Made by a program: the position numbers and the translations under genes | In this document: piece after piece, positions 6,725 to 15,105 of the stretch | How the letters are laid out: every line of letters begins with the position of its first letter | Numbering within the stretch: the first letter of the stretch is position 1 | The notes under the pieces: model-generated | Told to the model about the DNA's origin: nothing | The model's input: the letters and a program-made list of their open reading frames with translations, nothing else | Database searches by the model: none | From: an uncultured Bacteroidales bacterium | GTDB lineage: Bacteria; Bacteroidota; Bacteroidia; Bacteroidales; Paludibacteraceae | NCBI GenBank assembly: GCA_937916355.1 | Contig: CALFTM010000013.1 | Coordinates: 1 to 17,039, forward strand | Length of the DNA stretch: 17,039 nt | Direction of reading: 5' to 3'

Positions 6725-7180
6725 ATGAGAAAACTTTTATTCTTTACGCTCCCTCTCTTTTTCGTCTTTTTGGCGGTTGGTGGCGTTATCTATTTTTTCT
6801 ACTTCTTTGAATTTGGAGAGGGTGTGAAAACAGGAGAATTGAACTATGTGGTCAGAAAGGGCTACATTTTCAAAACATACGAAGGGAAGATGATCCAAAC
6901 AGGATTCAAAAGTTCACCTCAGTCTGCCATACAATCCAATGAGTTCGTATTTTCGATCGAAGATGAAGAAATGGCAAGAAAACTGATGGAGATGGGCGGC
7001 GAGAATATCGACCTCTACTACAAGGAGTACAAAAGGGCTCTTCCGTGGAGAGGAAACAGCAACTATGTGGTGGATAGTTTCGTTGTGCGTGGACGACAAA
7101 ACCACTTGCAACCTTATGAACAACTCCCTCCGATTCTTCCGATGGAGACAACCCCTTCTACTCCGGGTACCTCTTTATAG
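6725..7180 (+). CDS. Small membrane-anchored protein of a Bacteroidetes family often mislabelled 6-phosphogluconate dehydrogenase
   Basis: The protein has 151 residues, with one N-terminal transmembrane helix (about 4-28) and a small soluble domain outside it. The stretch RKGYIFKTYEGKM (44-56), later a strand ending FVFSIEDEE, and YYKEYKRALPWRGNSNYVV are features I recall from a short, conserved Bacteroidetes family. Databases often call it 6-phosphogluconate dehydrogenase, but nothing here resembles that enzyme: there is no nucleotide-binding loop and the protein is far too short. The last 25 or so residues are proline- and threonine-rich (PPILPMETTPSTPGTS) and look like a flexible tail. It starts 13 bases after the cellulase stop, so it should be co-transcribed. 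The role is unknown, and no link to cellulose use beyond position can be shown. Confidence 0.75.
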   Translation: MRKLLFFTLPLFFVFLAVGGVIYFFYFFEFGEGVKTGELNYVVRKGYIFKTYEGKMIQTGFKSSPQSAIQSNEFVFSIEDEEMARKLMEMGGENIDLYYKEYKRALPWRGNSNYVVDSFVVRGRQNHLQPYEQLPPILPMETTPSTPGTSL

Positions 7181-7213
7181 TGGGTTTGCATCACATTCAT
7201 TCTTTTTTATTTT

Positions 7214-7957
7214 ATGAACGATAAAAAAAATGCGATAATCGTAGGTGCCACTTCTGGTATAGGACTGGAAGTGGCACGTCTTCTTGCTCAAAAGGGATGG
7301 ACGCTCGCCATCGCAGGAAGACGGGAGGAACTGCTAAAGAAAATATCTGAGGAGATTCCGCAAGTGAAATGCTATAAAGCAATCGACATCACCTCTCCTG
7401 AGGCTGATGAACGACTCAACGAACTCATCGAGGAGATGGGCGGCATGACGCTCTACTTCCATAGTTCGGGCATCGGATACCAAAACATGGTTTTGGACAC
7501 TCAAAAGGAACTCAGCACGGCAGAGACCAATGTGGTCGGGTTCACTCGAATGATGGATTTCGTATTCCACTATTTTGAACAACACCCGGAAATCAACGGA
7601 CACATCGCCGCTATCAGCTCCATTGCAGGGACTAAAGGTTTGGGGGCTGCCCCAGCCTACTCTTCCACAAAAAGATTCCAGAACCACTATTTAGAGTGCC
7701 TGACACAGTTGGCGAAGATGAAGAAAATGAAGTTGTCCATCACTGACATACGTCCCGGATTTGTGGCGACCGACCTCATCAAAGGTGGATATTACCCCCT
7801 TCAACTAAATGCTGTAGATGTGGCAAAAGAGATCGTCTATGCCATCGAAAAGAAAAAAAGCATCCGAATCATCGATTGGAAATACAGAATACTGGTGTTC
7901 TTCTGGAATTTGATTCCAAGATGGCTTTGGGTACGCCTTACAATCAAGACTCAATAA
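7214..7957 (+). CDS. Short-chain dehydrogenase/reductase (SDR)
   Basis: The protein has 247 residues, the usual length of classical SDRs. The Rossmann loop is GATSGIG at 11-17. AGRRE after the second strand, with basic residues, suggests a preference for NADP(H). An HSSGIG segment stands where the family has NNAG. ISSIAG supplies the catalytic serine, and Y149-S-S-T-K153 is the YxxxK catalytic pair; RPGFVATD follows as usual. The C-terminus (RILVFFWNLIPRWLWVRL) is hydrophobic and aromatic with basic residues, so the protein may sit on the membrane, as in related reductases acting on lipid-like substrates. The substrate cannot be told from sequence. It is the last gene of the plus-strand series, 33 bases after the preceding stop, and converges on the 8017 gene. 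Confidence 0.9.
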   Translation: MNDKKNAIIVGATSGIGLEVARLLAQKGWTLAIAGRREELLKKISEEIPQVKCYKAIDITSPEADERLNELIEEMGGMTLYFHSSGIGYQNMVLDTQKELSTAETNVVGFTRMMDFVFHYFEQHPEINGHIAAISSIAGTKGLGAAPAYSSTKRFQNHYLECLTQLAKMKKMKLSITDIRPGFVATDLIKGGYYPLQLNAVDVAKEIVYAIEKKKSIRIIDWKYRILVFFWNLIPRWLWVRLTIKTQ

Positions 7958-7985
7958 TAAAAGACACTATAACTTAAGGATTCTC

Positions 7986-8012
7986 AAAAAAGTGATTCAC
8001 TTAAAAATCACT
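7986..8012 (-). terminator. Rho-independent terminator of the CHU_C-tailed protein gene
   Basis: AGTGATT (7991-7997) and AATCACT (8006-8012) form a 7-bp stem with an 8-base loop. On the minus strand the stem is followed by a run of six T residues (7991-7986). It lies five bases after the stop codon of the minus-strand gene. On the plus strand no T-run follows, so the SDR transcript is not obviously stopped here. Confidence 0.7.
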
Positions 8013-8016
8013 CCTA

Positions 8017-9420
8017 TCAATCACGGGTACGCAACATATTCAGCGTACCCTTTTTATCATGGTTCACACCATCAGTACCCTCCGCTTTTATAACGTAGAA
8101 ATAGGTGCCGATCGTACCCAATTTGCTACCTACATAACCATCCCAACCTTTTGTGATGTCATTCGATTCATAAACCTTCCTACCCCATTGATCATAAATG
8201 TAAATCTCAAAGGAGGCGATAGAACGATATGCCACACGAAATTCATCATTCGTGCCATCACCATTAGGAGTGAAAGTATTCGGAACACTCAACGCTGATT
8301 CTGCAATGCGGAAACAATTATAAGAACGATGTTCGCAAACCTCATCATTTCGGATATTGCTGACTGTCAACTCTATACAATATACATCAGGCTCCGTCAC
8401 ACGATATGCGTTCACCTCTTTTTCAAACAATACGAACGCCCCTTTGAAATCTCCCATCTGCGCCTCTTCGCCTCTCGCTATCGCCCATTCATAGTGGTTG
8501 ACCATCGTATTGGGATTGCTCACAAAATTCAGTGTAAGAGGAGCAGAAGAGCGGTATTGAGACATTTTACTTAAAGCCTCCGCTTGACTCTCCACAAAAT
8601 AACTGATAGAGTCGCTTCCCTCATCTCCTTCATGTTCAAATGCAGCCGTTGTCTCCATGAAAGGATAAGCCACAACCGCCTGTGTGAAGAACGTGTCTGT
8701 AACGATCTTATCACCCTTGACATTCTTGTGTGTGACATCCTCAATCTCAAACGGGGTGTCCACGTATGGGAACTGCTCCAACTCCACAAAAGCATTACCC
8801 ATCAACTCCACATCGACAGGGGCTTCTTTCGGATTGGCCTCATCTTCATTCAGATATGAATTATAGTGGAGAGACAATGTACGATTGACTTTCTTCTGCA
8901 CGCCATATTGTGTACGATATACCATCGCCGGAGAGATGGAGAGTTCTAAGACCTCACACAAGACCGTGTCCTTCAACCATGAAACGGAATCAATTGGCAT
9001 ATAATAGGTCAACCAGACAAAGGCTTCACACCTCTTTCCTTCGCCACAAGACAACGATTGGTATGAAATGGAATACCCTCGGTTCATCTCAAGGTTCTTC
9101 AAAACCAATTTCGTTCCATCTTCAGAATAGGCGAAATCGGCAGCAGAGACATCGGCGGAATCCACCAATGTGGAATCCTCTTCTTCTCTAAAATTTATTT
9201 TATGAACCTCACAATTAGAAATCTGCTCTCCTGACAAAGAGAAACACAATTCCAAATCGAGACTATCCGTCACAAGCAGACACTCCCCTCTTGAATTGTA
9301 TTGGAATCCTTTCAGACTGTCGGACAACGTAAAAGTCTGCGCGGACACAGAATGAAACATCATCGTATAAATCAGAGTGACGAAAAACGCCACGACATTC
9401 AACCGAATTTTTTTTATCAT
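8017..9420 (-). CDS. Large secreted protein with PKD-like region and T9SS type B (CHU_C, gliding-associated) C-terminal domain
   Basis: The protein has 467 residues. A signal peptide (about 1-28, ending SVSAQ) precedes a long region without a recognised catalytic motif. Residues of about 290-374 look like a PKD/Ig-like fold (MVNHYEWAIARG, then VYCIELTVSN). Residues from about 375 are a classic type B sorting domain: ALSVPNTFTPNGDGTNDEF, then FEIYIYDQWGRKVYES, GWDGYVGSKLGTIGTYFYVI, ending LNMLRTRD. Such tails direct proteins through the type IX system and usually mark surface-attached structural or adhesive proteins; the gliding label comes from the family name and does not show motility. Cysteines in pairs (CEVLEL, CGEGKRCEAF, CEHRSYNC) suggest disulfides outside the cell. 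It has its own promoter in the divergent region and a terminator right after its stop. Confidence 0.88.
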   Translation of the reverse strand: MIKKIRLNVVAFFVTLIYTMMFHSVSAQTFTLSDSLKGFQYNSRGECLLVTDSLDLELCFSLSGEQISNCEVHKINFREEEDSTLVDSADVSAADFAYSEDGTKLVLKNLEMNRGYSISYQSLSCGEGKRCEAFVWLTYYMPIDSVSWLKDTVLCEVLELSISPAMVYRTQYGVQKKVNRTLSLHYNSYLNEDEANPKEAPVDVELMGNAFVELEQFPYVDTPFEIEDVTHKNVKGDKIVTDTFFTQAVVAYPFMETTAAFEHEGDEGSDSISYFVESQAEALSKMSQYRSSAPLTLNFVSNPNTMVNHYEWAIARGEEAQMGDFKGAFVLFEKEVNAYRVTEPDVYCIELTVSNIRNDEVCEHRSYNCFRIAESALSVPNTFTPNGDGTNDEFRVAYRSIASFEIYIYDQWGRKVYESNDITKGWDGYVGSKLGTIGTYFYVIKAEGTDGVNHDKKGTLNMLRTRD

Positions 9421-9528
9421 TTTTTTTCTACTAAAAATAACTTTACCTCATATTTTCTCTTTTCGCCATACTTTATTTTACGTCAAATCCTCCTAAATAT
9501 TACATTTCAGCGTAAAAATTTGGCTTTG

Positions 9529-9558
9529 CAAAAATAAGAATTAATTTTTAATTGCCAA
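9529..9558 (-). promoter_or_regulatory. Promoter of the CHU_C-tailed protein gene
   Basis: On the minus strand, TTG (9558-9556) is followed after exactly 19 bases by TATTTTTG (9536-9529), a full match to the Bacteroidetes -7 consensus TAnnTTTG. Transcription would begin near 9522, giving a leader of about 100 bases. Confidence 0.65.
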
Positions 9559-9560
9559 TC

Positions 9561-9594
9561 TTTATGAGGTAGTCTCTCTTTTTTTATACCTTTG
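9561..9594 (+). promoter_or_regulatory. Promoter of the LysM-barrel-rlmI-protease series
   Basis: TACCTTTG at 9587-9594 is a full -7 consensus. TTTATG at 9561-9566, 20 bases upstream, is a weaker -33 candidate. The leader to the ATG at 9672 would be about 70 bases. Its -33 region lies only two bases from that of the minus-strand promoter, so the two are back to back. Confidence 0.6.
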
Positions 9595-9671
9595 CAAGGA
9601 ATTATGGCTAAAAAATCATTTTTTCCATAAGTAAGAATTTTTAATGACAGAAATTTTACATTGAATTTGAT

Positions 9672-11732
9672 ATGAAAAAATTTTGGAATAGTGTGATATT
9701 TTTTTCCATCTGTTGCTTTCAGATGTTAGCGGAGTCCAACGAACAACTGGATTACCCGAAAAAGATAGTGGACGGAAAAATGTATTACGAATATACAGTT
9801 CAAAAAAGTGAGGGGTTCTACTCGATATGCAAAAAATTCAACGTATCGGAGGATGAGATTAAGGCCGTGAACCCCGGAACTCAAAACGGACTATCATACG
9901 ACTCGGTCATCTTAATCCCCTACAAAGAGAAAAAACACACCCTCCACAAAGTGGGGCGCAGGGAGACTCTCTACTCTATTTCAAAAAAGTATGAAATTAC
10001 GGTAGAGGACATCTACAACATGAACCCCAACATCCAGACGGAGGGACTGCGGTCGGGCATGATGATAAAAATCCCGGAAAAGACACTCAACACAACACAA
10101 CTGCTTGTGGTGAACGACTCGTTGCCTAAAATCGAGAAAGTGAATCAACCAACCTTCTCCGTTCATGTGGTGAAAAAAAGTGAGACTCTCTACAGCATCA
10201 GCCGTCATTATGGTATCTCAACGGAAGAGATCATCCGACTCAACCCGGACGTGAAGGAGGGAATCAAAATCGACCAAAAATTGATCATTCCTCCAGTCCA
10301 AACCAACAACGTAGAGGGCACTGCACAATATAGAACCCACCATGTGCAGAAGAAAGAGACGATATACTCCATCTCCAAGATGTACAACGTGACCCACGAG
10401 GAACTCGTAAGGCTGAACCCAGACCTCAACAACGGACTCAAAGCGGACATGGTGCTGGTAATACCGCCTTTGGACAATCAACTGGCTACGGATTCTCTCG
10501 CAATGGATTCCACCAAAATGTTGATTTCGTTGGACTCCATCGCTGATGTGAAGGATCTCTTCATCCGATCGTATGAACCTAAAAAAGAGGTGAACATCGC
10601 CATCACATTGCCATTCCAACTCAACAAAATTACTCCTAATAATAAAATTGATGGTAACACAAAGAGGTTTTTAGAGTTCTACCAAGGATTCCTCTTGGCG
10701 GTGGACAGCCTGAAAAAAACAGGCTTGTCATTCAATATCTATACTTTCGATTCTGGAAAAACAGAGGAGGATATCCAAAAAATACTGGATATGCCGGAAA
10801 TGAAGGAGATAGACCTGCTCATCGGCCCTGCCTATACTTCGCAAATCAAGAAGATGGCAGATTTCTCATTAGAGAACAACATCAAAATGGTGATTCCGTT
10901 CTCTACCAATTCCGACCAGACGCTCGTCAATCCGAACATCTTCCAAATCAACCCTCCTGTTGATAAAAACAACTTCATGATGGCGGAACTATTCATCAAA
11001 CAGTTCAGCGACAAAAACATCGTACTCTGGCGATTCAAAAATTCATCCTATGATGATAAAAAAGGGTTTGCCGACACTTTGAGCGCAATGCTGACCGAGA
11101 AGAACATCCCTTTCAAAACGGTGTTTTTCGACAATATAGCGACCATACGGGCTGCTCTCGTTAATGATAAGGAGAATATCGTCATCCCTATGACAAGCAA
11201 CCAGTTGGCATTGAACCAAGCTTTGCCAATGATAAATATGTTGCATACCGAAAAAAGGAAGATCTCCTTGTTCGGATTCTCGGAATGGCAAAACTACCAA
11301 AGTCTCAGCAAAGACCTGTTTGTCTTGAACACATACATGACAACCAGCTTCCATACCGACTTCTCCAATCCGGAGGTGAGAAGATTCCTCATGAAATTCC
11401 GCCACTTCTACAACGCAGAACCATTCAATTCACAAATCCAATATGGAATGGTGGGATATGATATAGCGTTCTATTTCTCCTCTGCAATCGCAGCTTTGGG
11501 ACATGATTTTGAATTTTCAGACCAAAAGATAGAGGTCAACACCCTACAATCAAAATTCTACTTCACAAGAATGGCGGAAAAGGGCGGATTCTACTCTACC
11601 GGAATTTTCATGACCAACCACAACGAACATACCGGACTGACTGCTGTCAACGGTATGACAATGGAAATGTGCCCTATCTGTAAGAGCAACATGGAAAAAT
11701 TATTGTTAAAAAGCAAAAACAAAAAGAAGTAA
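9672..11732 (+). CDS. Exported protein with four LysM domains and a periplasmic-binding-like (type 1) domain
   Basis: The protein has 686 residues. A signal peptide (about 1-21) is followed by four LysM units at about 40-84, 90-135, 164-208 and 222-266. Units 2-4 share the ETLYSIS/ETIYSIS-K-Y core and the N-P-x-x-x-x-G-L/I turn; unit 1 is more diverged (EGFYSICKKF). LysM units bind peptidoglycan glycan chains. After a linker, residues of about 305-665 resemble a two-lobed type 1 periplasmic binding protein (VNIAITLPFQLN at its start, IDLLIGPAYTSQIKKMADF, later ISLFGFSEWQNY), similar to amino-acid-binding ABC receptors. No transporter gene is present. The tail carries a C-P-I-C pair before a lysine-rich end. 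The stop codon overlaps the start of the barrel gene, so the two products are probably made together at the cell envelope. Ligand unknown. Confidence 0.88.
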   Translation: MKKFWNSVIFFSICCFQMLAESNEQLDYPKKIVDGKMYYEYTVQKSEGFYSICKKFNVSEDEIKAVNPGTQNGLSYDSVILIPYKEKKHTLHKVGRRETLYSISKKYEITVEDIYNMNPNIQTEGLRSGMMIKIPEKTLNTTQLLVVNDSLPKIEKVNQPTFSVHVVKKSETLYSISRHYGISTEEIIRLNPDVKEGIKIDQKLIIPPVQTNNVEGTAQYRTHHVQKKETIYSISKMYNVTHEELVRLNPDLNNGLKADMVLVIPPLDNQLATDSLAMDSTKMLISLDSIADVKDLFIRSYEPKKEVNIAITLPFQLNKITPNNKIDGNTKRFLEFYQGFLLAVDSLKKTGLSFNIYTFDSGKTEEDIQKILDMPEMKEIDLLIGPAYTSQIKKMADFSLENNIKMVIPFSTNSDQTLVNPNIFQINPPVDKNNFMMAELFIKQFSDKNIVLWRFKNSSYDDKKGFADTLSAMLTEKNIPFKTVFFDNIATIRAALVNDKENIVIPMTSNQLALNQALPMINMLHTEKRKISLFGFSEWQNYQSLSKDLFVLNTYMTTSFHTDFSNPEVRRFLMKFRHFYNAEPFNSQIQYGMVGYDIAFYFSSAIAALGHDFEFSDQKIEVNTLQSKFYFTRMAEKGGFYSTGIFMTNHNEHTGLTAVNGMTMEMCPICKSNMEKLLLKSKNKKK

Positions 11733-12541
11733 TGAACGTGAAATTAAAAAGCACAATTCTGCTCGTTTTAACTTGTTTTTTCCTACTGCCTGCTAACGCA
11801 CAGAAGTTAAGGCGCGACCATGAACAGGAAATCGCAGTCGGTGTGACCGGGGGTATGAATTTCTCCCGCATCAAATTCCTACCCAATATCAAATATCGCC
11901 TGAATGAGGTGGGTGGACAATCTTTCCGACCCGGCTATCGTTTCGGTGCGGTGTTCCGCTACATCCACCAAAACCATTTCGGAATACAAGCGGAAATCAA
12001 CTACGCAAAGGCAGGTTGGAAAGAGCTTTACTATGAAGATAGCGGTACTTCAATGGTAAATGACATAGACCTGCAAAATGTAGAAATCGGTAGAGAAATC
12101 AACTACATCGAAATGCCGATTTTAGCTCATATCTTTTTCGGAAAAAGAAAAGTCCGCTTCTTTACGGAACTGGGACTACAACTGAGCGCAATGCTGAAAT
12201 ATGGGGAGCTGAAATGGAACATCGCAGAGGATGACCCCAGAAGATTGGCGTTGGCGCAGGACGACCCCAGACTTTATGATGACCATAGCAAAATGAATTA
12301 CGGACTTGCTGGAGGACTCGGTTTCGACTTCCTCATCGGAAAATGCCACGCCATCGTGGGTGCACGATACACTTTCGGGTTTAAAGACCTCTATGGGAAT
12401 AGAAAAGGGGATATGTTTCAAAAATCTAACACCCACATGCTCAACGCAACCATGACAGTATTATGGTCTGTCCGCAAATTCTCCGAAAAAAGCAGGAGAA
12501 TGGAAAAAATAAAGGAACTAAACAATAATATTTATCAGTAA
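11732..12541 (+). CDS. PorT-like outer-membrane beta-barrel protein
   Basis: The protein has 269 residues. A signal peptide (1-23, ending PANA-Q) is followed by alternating amphipathic strands typical of eight-stranded barrels of the PorT / OMP_b-brl_2 family: EIAVGVTGGMNFSRI, RPGYRFGAVFRYI, FGIQAEINYAKAG, INYIEMPILAHIFFG, VRFFTELGLQLSAMLKYG, MNYGLAGGLGFDFLIG and HAIVGARYTFGFKDL. The Y-I-E-M-P motif is characteristic of this family. A loop at about residues 168-185 holds two DDPR sequences. The ATG shares its A with the preceding TAA (TAATG), which favours translational coupling to the LysM protein. PorT itself is a T9SS component in Porphyromonas, but this family is large, so a direct T9SS role is only a possibility. 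Confidence 0.85.
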   Translation: MNVKLKSTILLVLTCFFLLPANAQKLRRDHEQEIAVGVTGGMNFSRIKFLPNIKYRLNEVGGQSFRPGYRFGAVFRYIHQNHFGIQAEINYAKAGWKELYYEDSGTSMVNDIDLQNVEIGREINYIEMPILAHIFFGKRKVRFFTELGLQLSAMLKYGELKWNIAEDDPRRLALAQDDPRLYDDHSKMNYGLAGGLGFDFLIGKCHAIVGARYTFGFKDLYGNRKGDMFQKSNTHMLNATMTVLWSVRKFSEKSRRMEKIKELNNNIYQ

Positions 12542-12551
12542 TAAAAAGATC

Positions 12552-13745
12552 ATGAATTTTGCAAAAATCATATTGAAATATAGAAAGGAGGAGTCGCTCC
12601 TCCGCTTCCACCCTTGGGTCTTTTCTGGGGCTATCCAAAAAATCATCGGAAATCCGAAGGAGGGCGATTGCGTGGAGATATACTCCAGCGAAAAACAGTT
12701 TTGCGCCATCGGACACTATCAGGTAGGCTCCATCGCCGTCCGGGTCTTCTCTTTTGAACAAGAAAAACCTACCTACGATTTCTGGAAGGAGAAACTACAA
12801 AATGCCTACGACCTGAGAAAATCGCTGGGACTCGCAGAGTCGGACGACACCAACGCCTACAGATTGGTGCATGGGGAGGGGGATTTCCTGCCCGGACTCA
12901 TCGTGGATGTCTATCAGGAGACGGCAGTGGTTCAGGCACACTCTGTCGGTATGCACAACATCCGTGAGACCATCGCAAACGCCATCTTGGAAATTTCTAA
13001 AGGAAAGATTAAAAATGTCTTCTATAAATCTGAAAACACTCTTCCATTCAAGGCAAACATCGAAACGACCGACTCATACCTGATAGGAGAGTGCGACGAG
13101 CAAAATTGCCTCGCCGTGGAAAATGGTCTGAAATTTCATGTGGATTGGCTGAGAGGACAGAAGACTGGCTTCTTCGTTGACCAGAGGGAAAACCGCTCGC
13201 TCTTGGAGCGATACGCCAAAGGAAAGGACGTTTTGAATATGTTCTGCTACACCGGAGGTTTCTCGTTCTACGCAATGCGTGGTGGCGCAAAAAGCGTGAC
13301 TTCGGTGGATAGCTCCGCAAAGGCCATCGAACTGACAGACCAGAATGTCGCCCTCAACTTTCCAAACGATGAACGCCACAAAGCACTCGCAACCGACGCT
13401 TTCAAGTTTTTGGACAACATGAAAAAGGACGAATACGACCTAATCATCTTAGACCCACCAGCATTCGCAAAACACCGTGATGTGCTACGCAATGCGCTTC
13501 AAGGTTACAAAAGACTGAATGCCAAGGCTTTTGAGAAAATCAGACATGGAGGTATATTGTTTACCTTCTCATGTTCTCAGGCTGTGAACAAAGAACAGTT
13601 CCGCCTTGCAGTCTTCAGTGCGGCAGCCATCAGCGGAAGGAAGGTTCGCATCCTTCACCAGCTGACACAACCGGCTGACCACCCAATCAACATCTACCAC
13701 CCAGAGGGTGAATACCTGAAAGGTTTGGTTCTTTATGTAGAATAA
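12552..13745 (+). CDS. rlmI: RlmI-type 23S rRNA (cytosine-5) methyltransferase
   Basis: The protein has 397 residues, the normal length for the RlmI family. The N-terminal PUA domain (about 1-75) begins ILKYRKEESLLRFHPWVFSGAI in shortened form, with the typical RFHPWVF. A middle domain follows (AYRLVHGEGDFLPGLIVDVY). The Rossmann-fold methyltransferase has motif I at about 227-237 (VLNMFCYTGGF), an acidic SAM-ribose residue in VTSVDSS, motif IV DPP at 301-303, and the S-C-S segment with C341, the candidate catalytic cysteine. In E. coli RlmI methylates C1962 of 23S rRNA; the same target is inferred here. It starts 10 bases after the barrel gene and shares its transcript, though no functional link is apparent. 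Confidence 0.88.
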   Translation: MNFAKIILKYRKEESLLRFHPWVFSGAIQKIIGNPKEGDCVEIYSSEKQFCAIGHYQVGSIAVRVFSFEQEKPTYDFWKEKLQNAYDLRKSLGLAESDDTNAYRLVHGEGDFLPGLIVDVYQETAVVQAHSVGMHNIRETIANAILEISKGKIKNVFYKSENTLPFKANIETTDSYLIGECDEQNCLAVENGLKFHVDWLRGQKTGFFVDQRENRSLLERYAKGKDVLNMFCYTGGFSFYAMRGGAKSVTSVDSSAKAIELTDQNVALNFPNDERHKALATDAFKFLDNMKKDEYDLIILDPPAFAKHRDVLRNALQGYKRLNAKAFEKIRHGGILFTFSCSQAVNKEQFRLAVFSAAAISGRKVRILHQLTQPADHPINIYHPEGEYLKGLVLYVE

Positions 13746-13790
13746 TGAAGGAATAAAAAAGATTAGAAGTTCAATAAAAATCATCAACCC

Positions 13791-15038
13791 ATGTACACTA
13801 CCCTATTTTGGATCATCATAGCCATTCTCGCCGCCGATTTCATATTGGAATTGGTGTTGGACAACCTGAACGAAAGAAACGTCAAAACAGAACTTCCAAC
13901 AGAGATGCAAGGAATTTATGATGCGGAAAAATACAAAAAGCAACAAGAGTATTTTAAGACAAACCAAAAATTCAACAAGGTGAAAGATATTTTTTCCTTC
14001 GTCGTCATCATGCTCATGTTCTTCTTGTTCGGTTTTGAATTTTTCGACTCGATAGCGAGGGGAATCTCCTCCAACCCTATCGTCATTTCGCTGCTCTTCT
14101 TCGGAATGCTCTTTTTTGCCAACGAGCTGCTCTCTCTTCCGTTTGGAATATACCAGACATTCACGATAGAGGAAAAATTCGGGTTCAACAAGATGACCCC
14201 ATCAATTTTTGCGACTGACCTGCTGAAAGAGTGGATCATGACCATTTTGTTGGGGGGTGTGTTGATCTCATTGCTGATTTTATTCTACCAACACACCGGC
14301 AAATATTTCTGGATAATCGCATGGGGAGTGATGGCGGCCATCAATATTTTCATGATGATGTTCTACTCCAACCTGATCGTTCCGATGTTCAACAAGCAGA
14401 CTCCTTTGGAGGAGGGGGAACTCCGCACCGAAATAGAGCAGTTCTGCCAAACGGTAGGCTACCAATTGGACAACCTCTACGTAATCGACGGTTCTAAGCG
14501 CACCACGAAAGCCAACGCCTACTTCTCGGGCTTGGGTGCGAAGAAGAGAATCGTGCTATACGACACTCTCATCAACATGATGACCCCTAAGGAGATCGTG
14601 GCGGTGCTTGCGCATGAAATCGGACATTATAAACACAAGCACACACGCATCATGCTCACCATCTCCCTCCTCAACATCGCCATACTTTTCTTCCTGTTGT
14701 CTGTGGCGTTGGGCGACCCTCAAAGCGGTAATATCCACATTGCGGAGGCGTTGGGCAGTCAGCACCCTTCATTCCATTTCGGAATCATCGTGTTTGGTAT
14801 CCTCTACACTCCGATTTCAGTTTTATTGAACATCGGACTGAATATGATTTCCCGCAGAAACGAATATCAGGCGGACACCTTCGCTAAGACCCATGGCTTG
14901 GGAGAGGAACTCTGTAGCGCATTGAAGAAACTTTCGGTCTCCAACCTTTCCAACCTTAATCCGCACCCTGCATACGTGTTTTTCCACTACTCTCACCCCA
15001 CCCTGTTACAGAGACTTGAGAATTTAGGAAAGAAGTGA
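13791..15038 (+). CDS. M48 family integral membrane zinc metalloprotease (Ste24/CAAX protease 1-like)
   Basis: The protein has 415 residues, as in Ste24-type enzymes. The zinc site is H275-E276-I277-G278-H279 (HExxH), with the third ligand in E358-Y-Q-A-D362, as in the M48 family. Several hydrophobic helices are present: the N-terminus, around 65-82, 95-112, 145-165, 175-195, and two near 290-310 and 330-350. The segment YVIDGSKRTTKANAYFSGLGAKKRIVLYDTL is the family block ahead of the zinc site. Bacterial members are thought to take part in membrane-protein quality control; prenylated substrates are not expected in bacteria. It starts 45 bases after rlmI and is the last gene before a strong terminator. 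The exact number of helices is uncertain by eye. Confidence 0.9.
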   Translation: MYTTLFWIIIAILAADFILELVLDNLNERNVKTELPTEMQGIYDAEKYKKQQEYFKTNQKFNKVKDIFSFVVIMLMFFLFGFEFFDSIARGISSNPIVISLLFFGMLFFANELLSLPFGIYQTFTIEEKFGFNKMTPSIFATDLLKEWIMTILLGGVLISLLILFYQHTGKYFWIIAWGVMAAINIFMMMFYSNLIVPMFNKQTPLEEGELRTEIEQFCQTVGYQLDNLYVIDGSKRTTKANAYFSGLGAKKRIVLYDTLINMMTPKEIVAVLAHEIGHYKHKHTRIMLTISLLNIAILFFLLSVALGDPQSGNIHIAEALGSQHPSFHFGIIVFGILYTPISVLLNIGLNMISRRNEYQADTFAKTHGLGEELCSALKKLSVSNLSNLNPHPAYVFFHYSHPTLLQRLENLGKK

Positions 15039-15067
15039 AAATAAAGTGTTTTCCATATTTATAATAA

Positions 15068-15100
15068 AAAAAGGCTGTCCGGAGAATGGGCAGCCTTTTT
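15068..15100. terminator. Bidirectional rho-independent terminator between convergent genes
   Basis: AAAAAGGCTGTCC (15068-15080) pairs with GGGCAGCCTTTTT (15088-15100) over 13 positions with one T-G pair; the loop has 7 bases. The stem ends in A-runs and T-runs on opposite sides, so it can stop transcripts on both strands. It lies 29 bases after the protease gene and 5 bases after the HNH gene. Confidence 0.9.
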
Positions 15101-15105
15101 GGTTA

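Noticed and set aside
6725..7180. Annotation as 6-phosphogluconate dehydrogenase
   Set aside because: That label is attached to this family from database habit. The 151-residue protein with one transmembrane helix has none of the enzyme's motifs.
8059..9191. Several plus-strand open frames of 60-93 codons opposite the CHU_C-tailed gene
   Set aside because: They are antisense shadows of a convincing 467-residue protein. They lack signal sequences, domains or own promoters.
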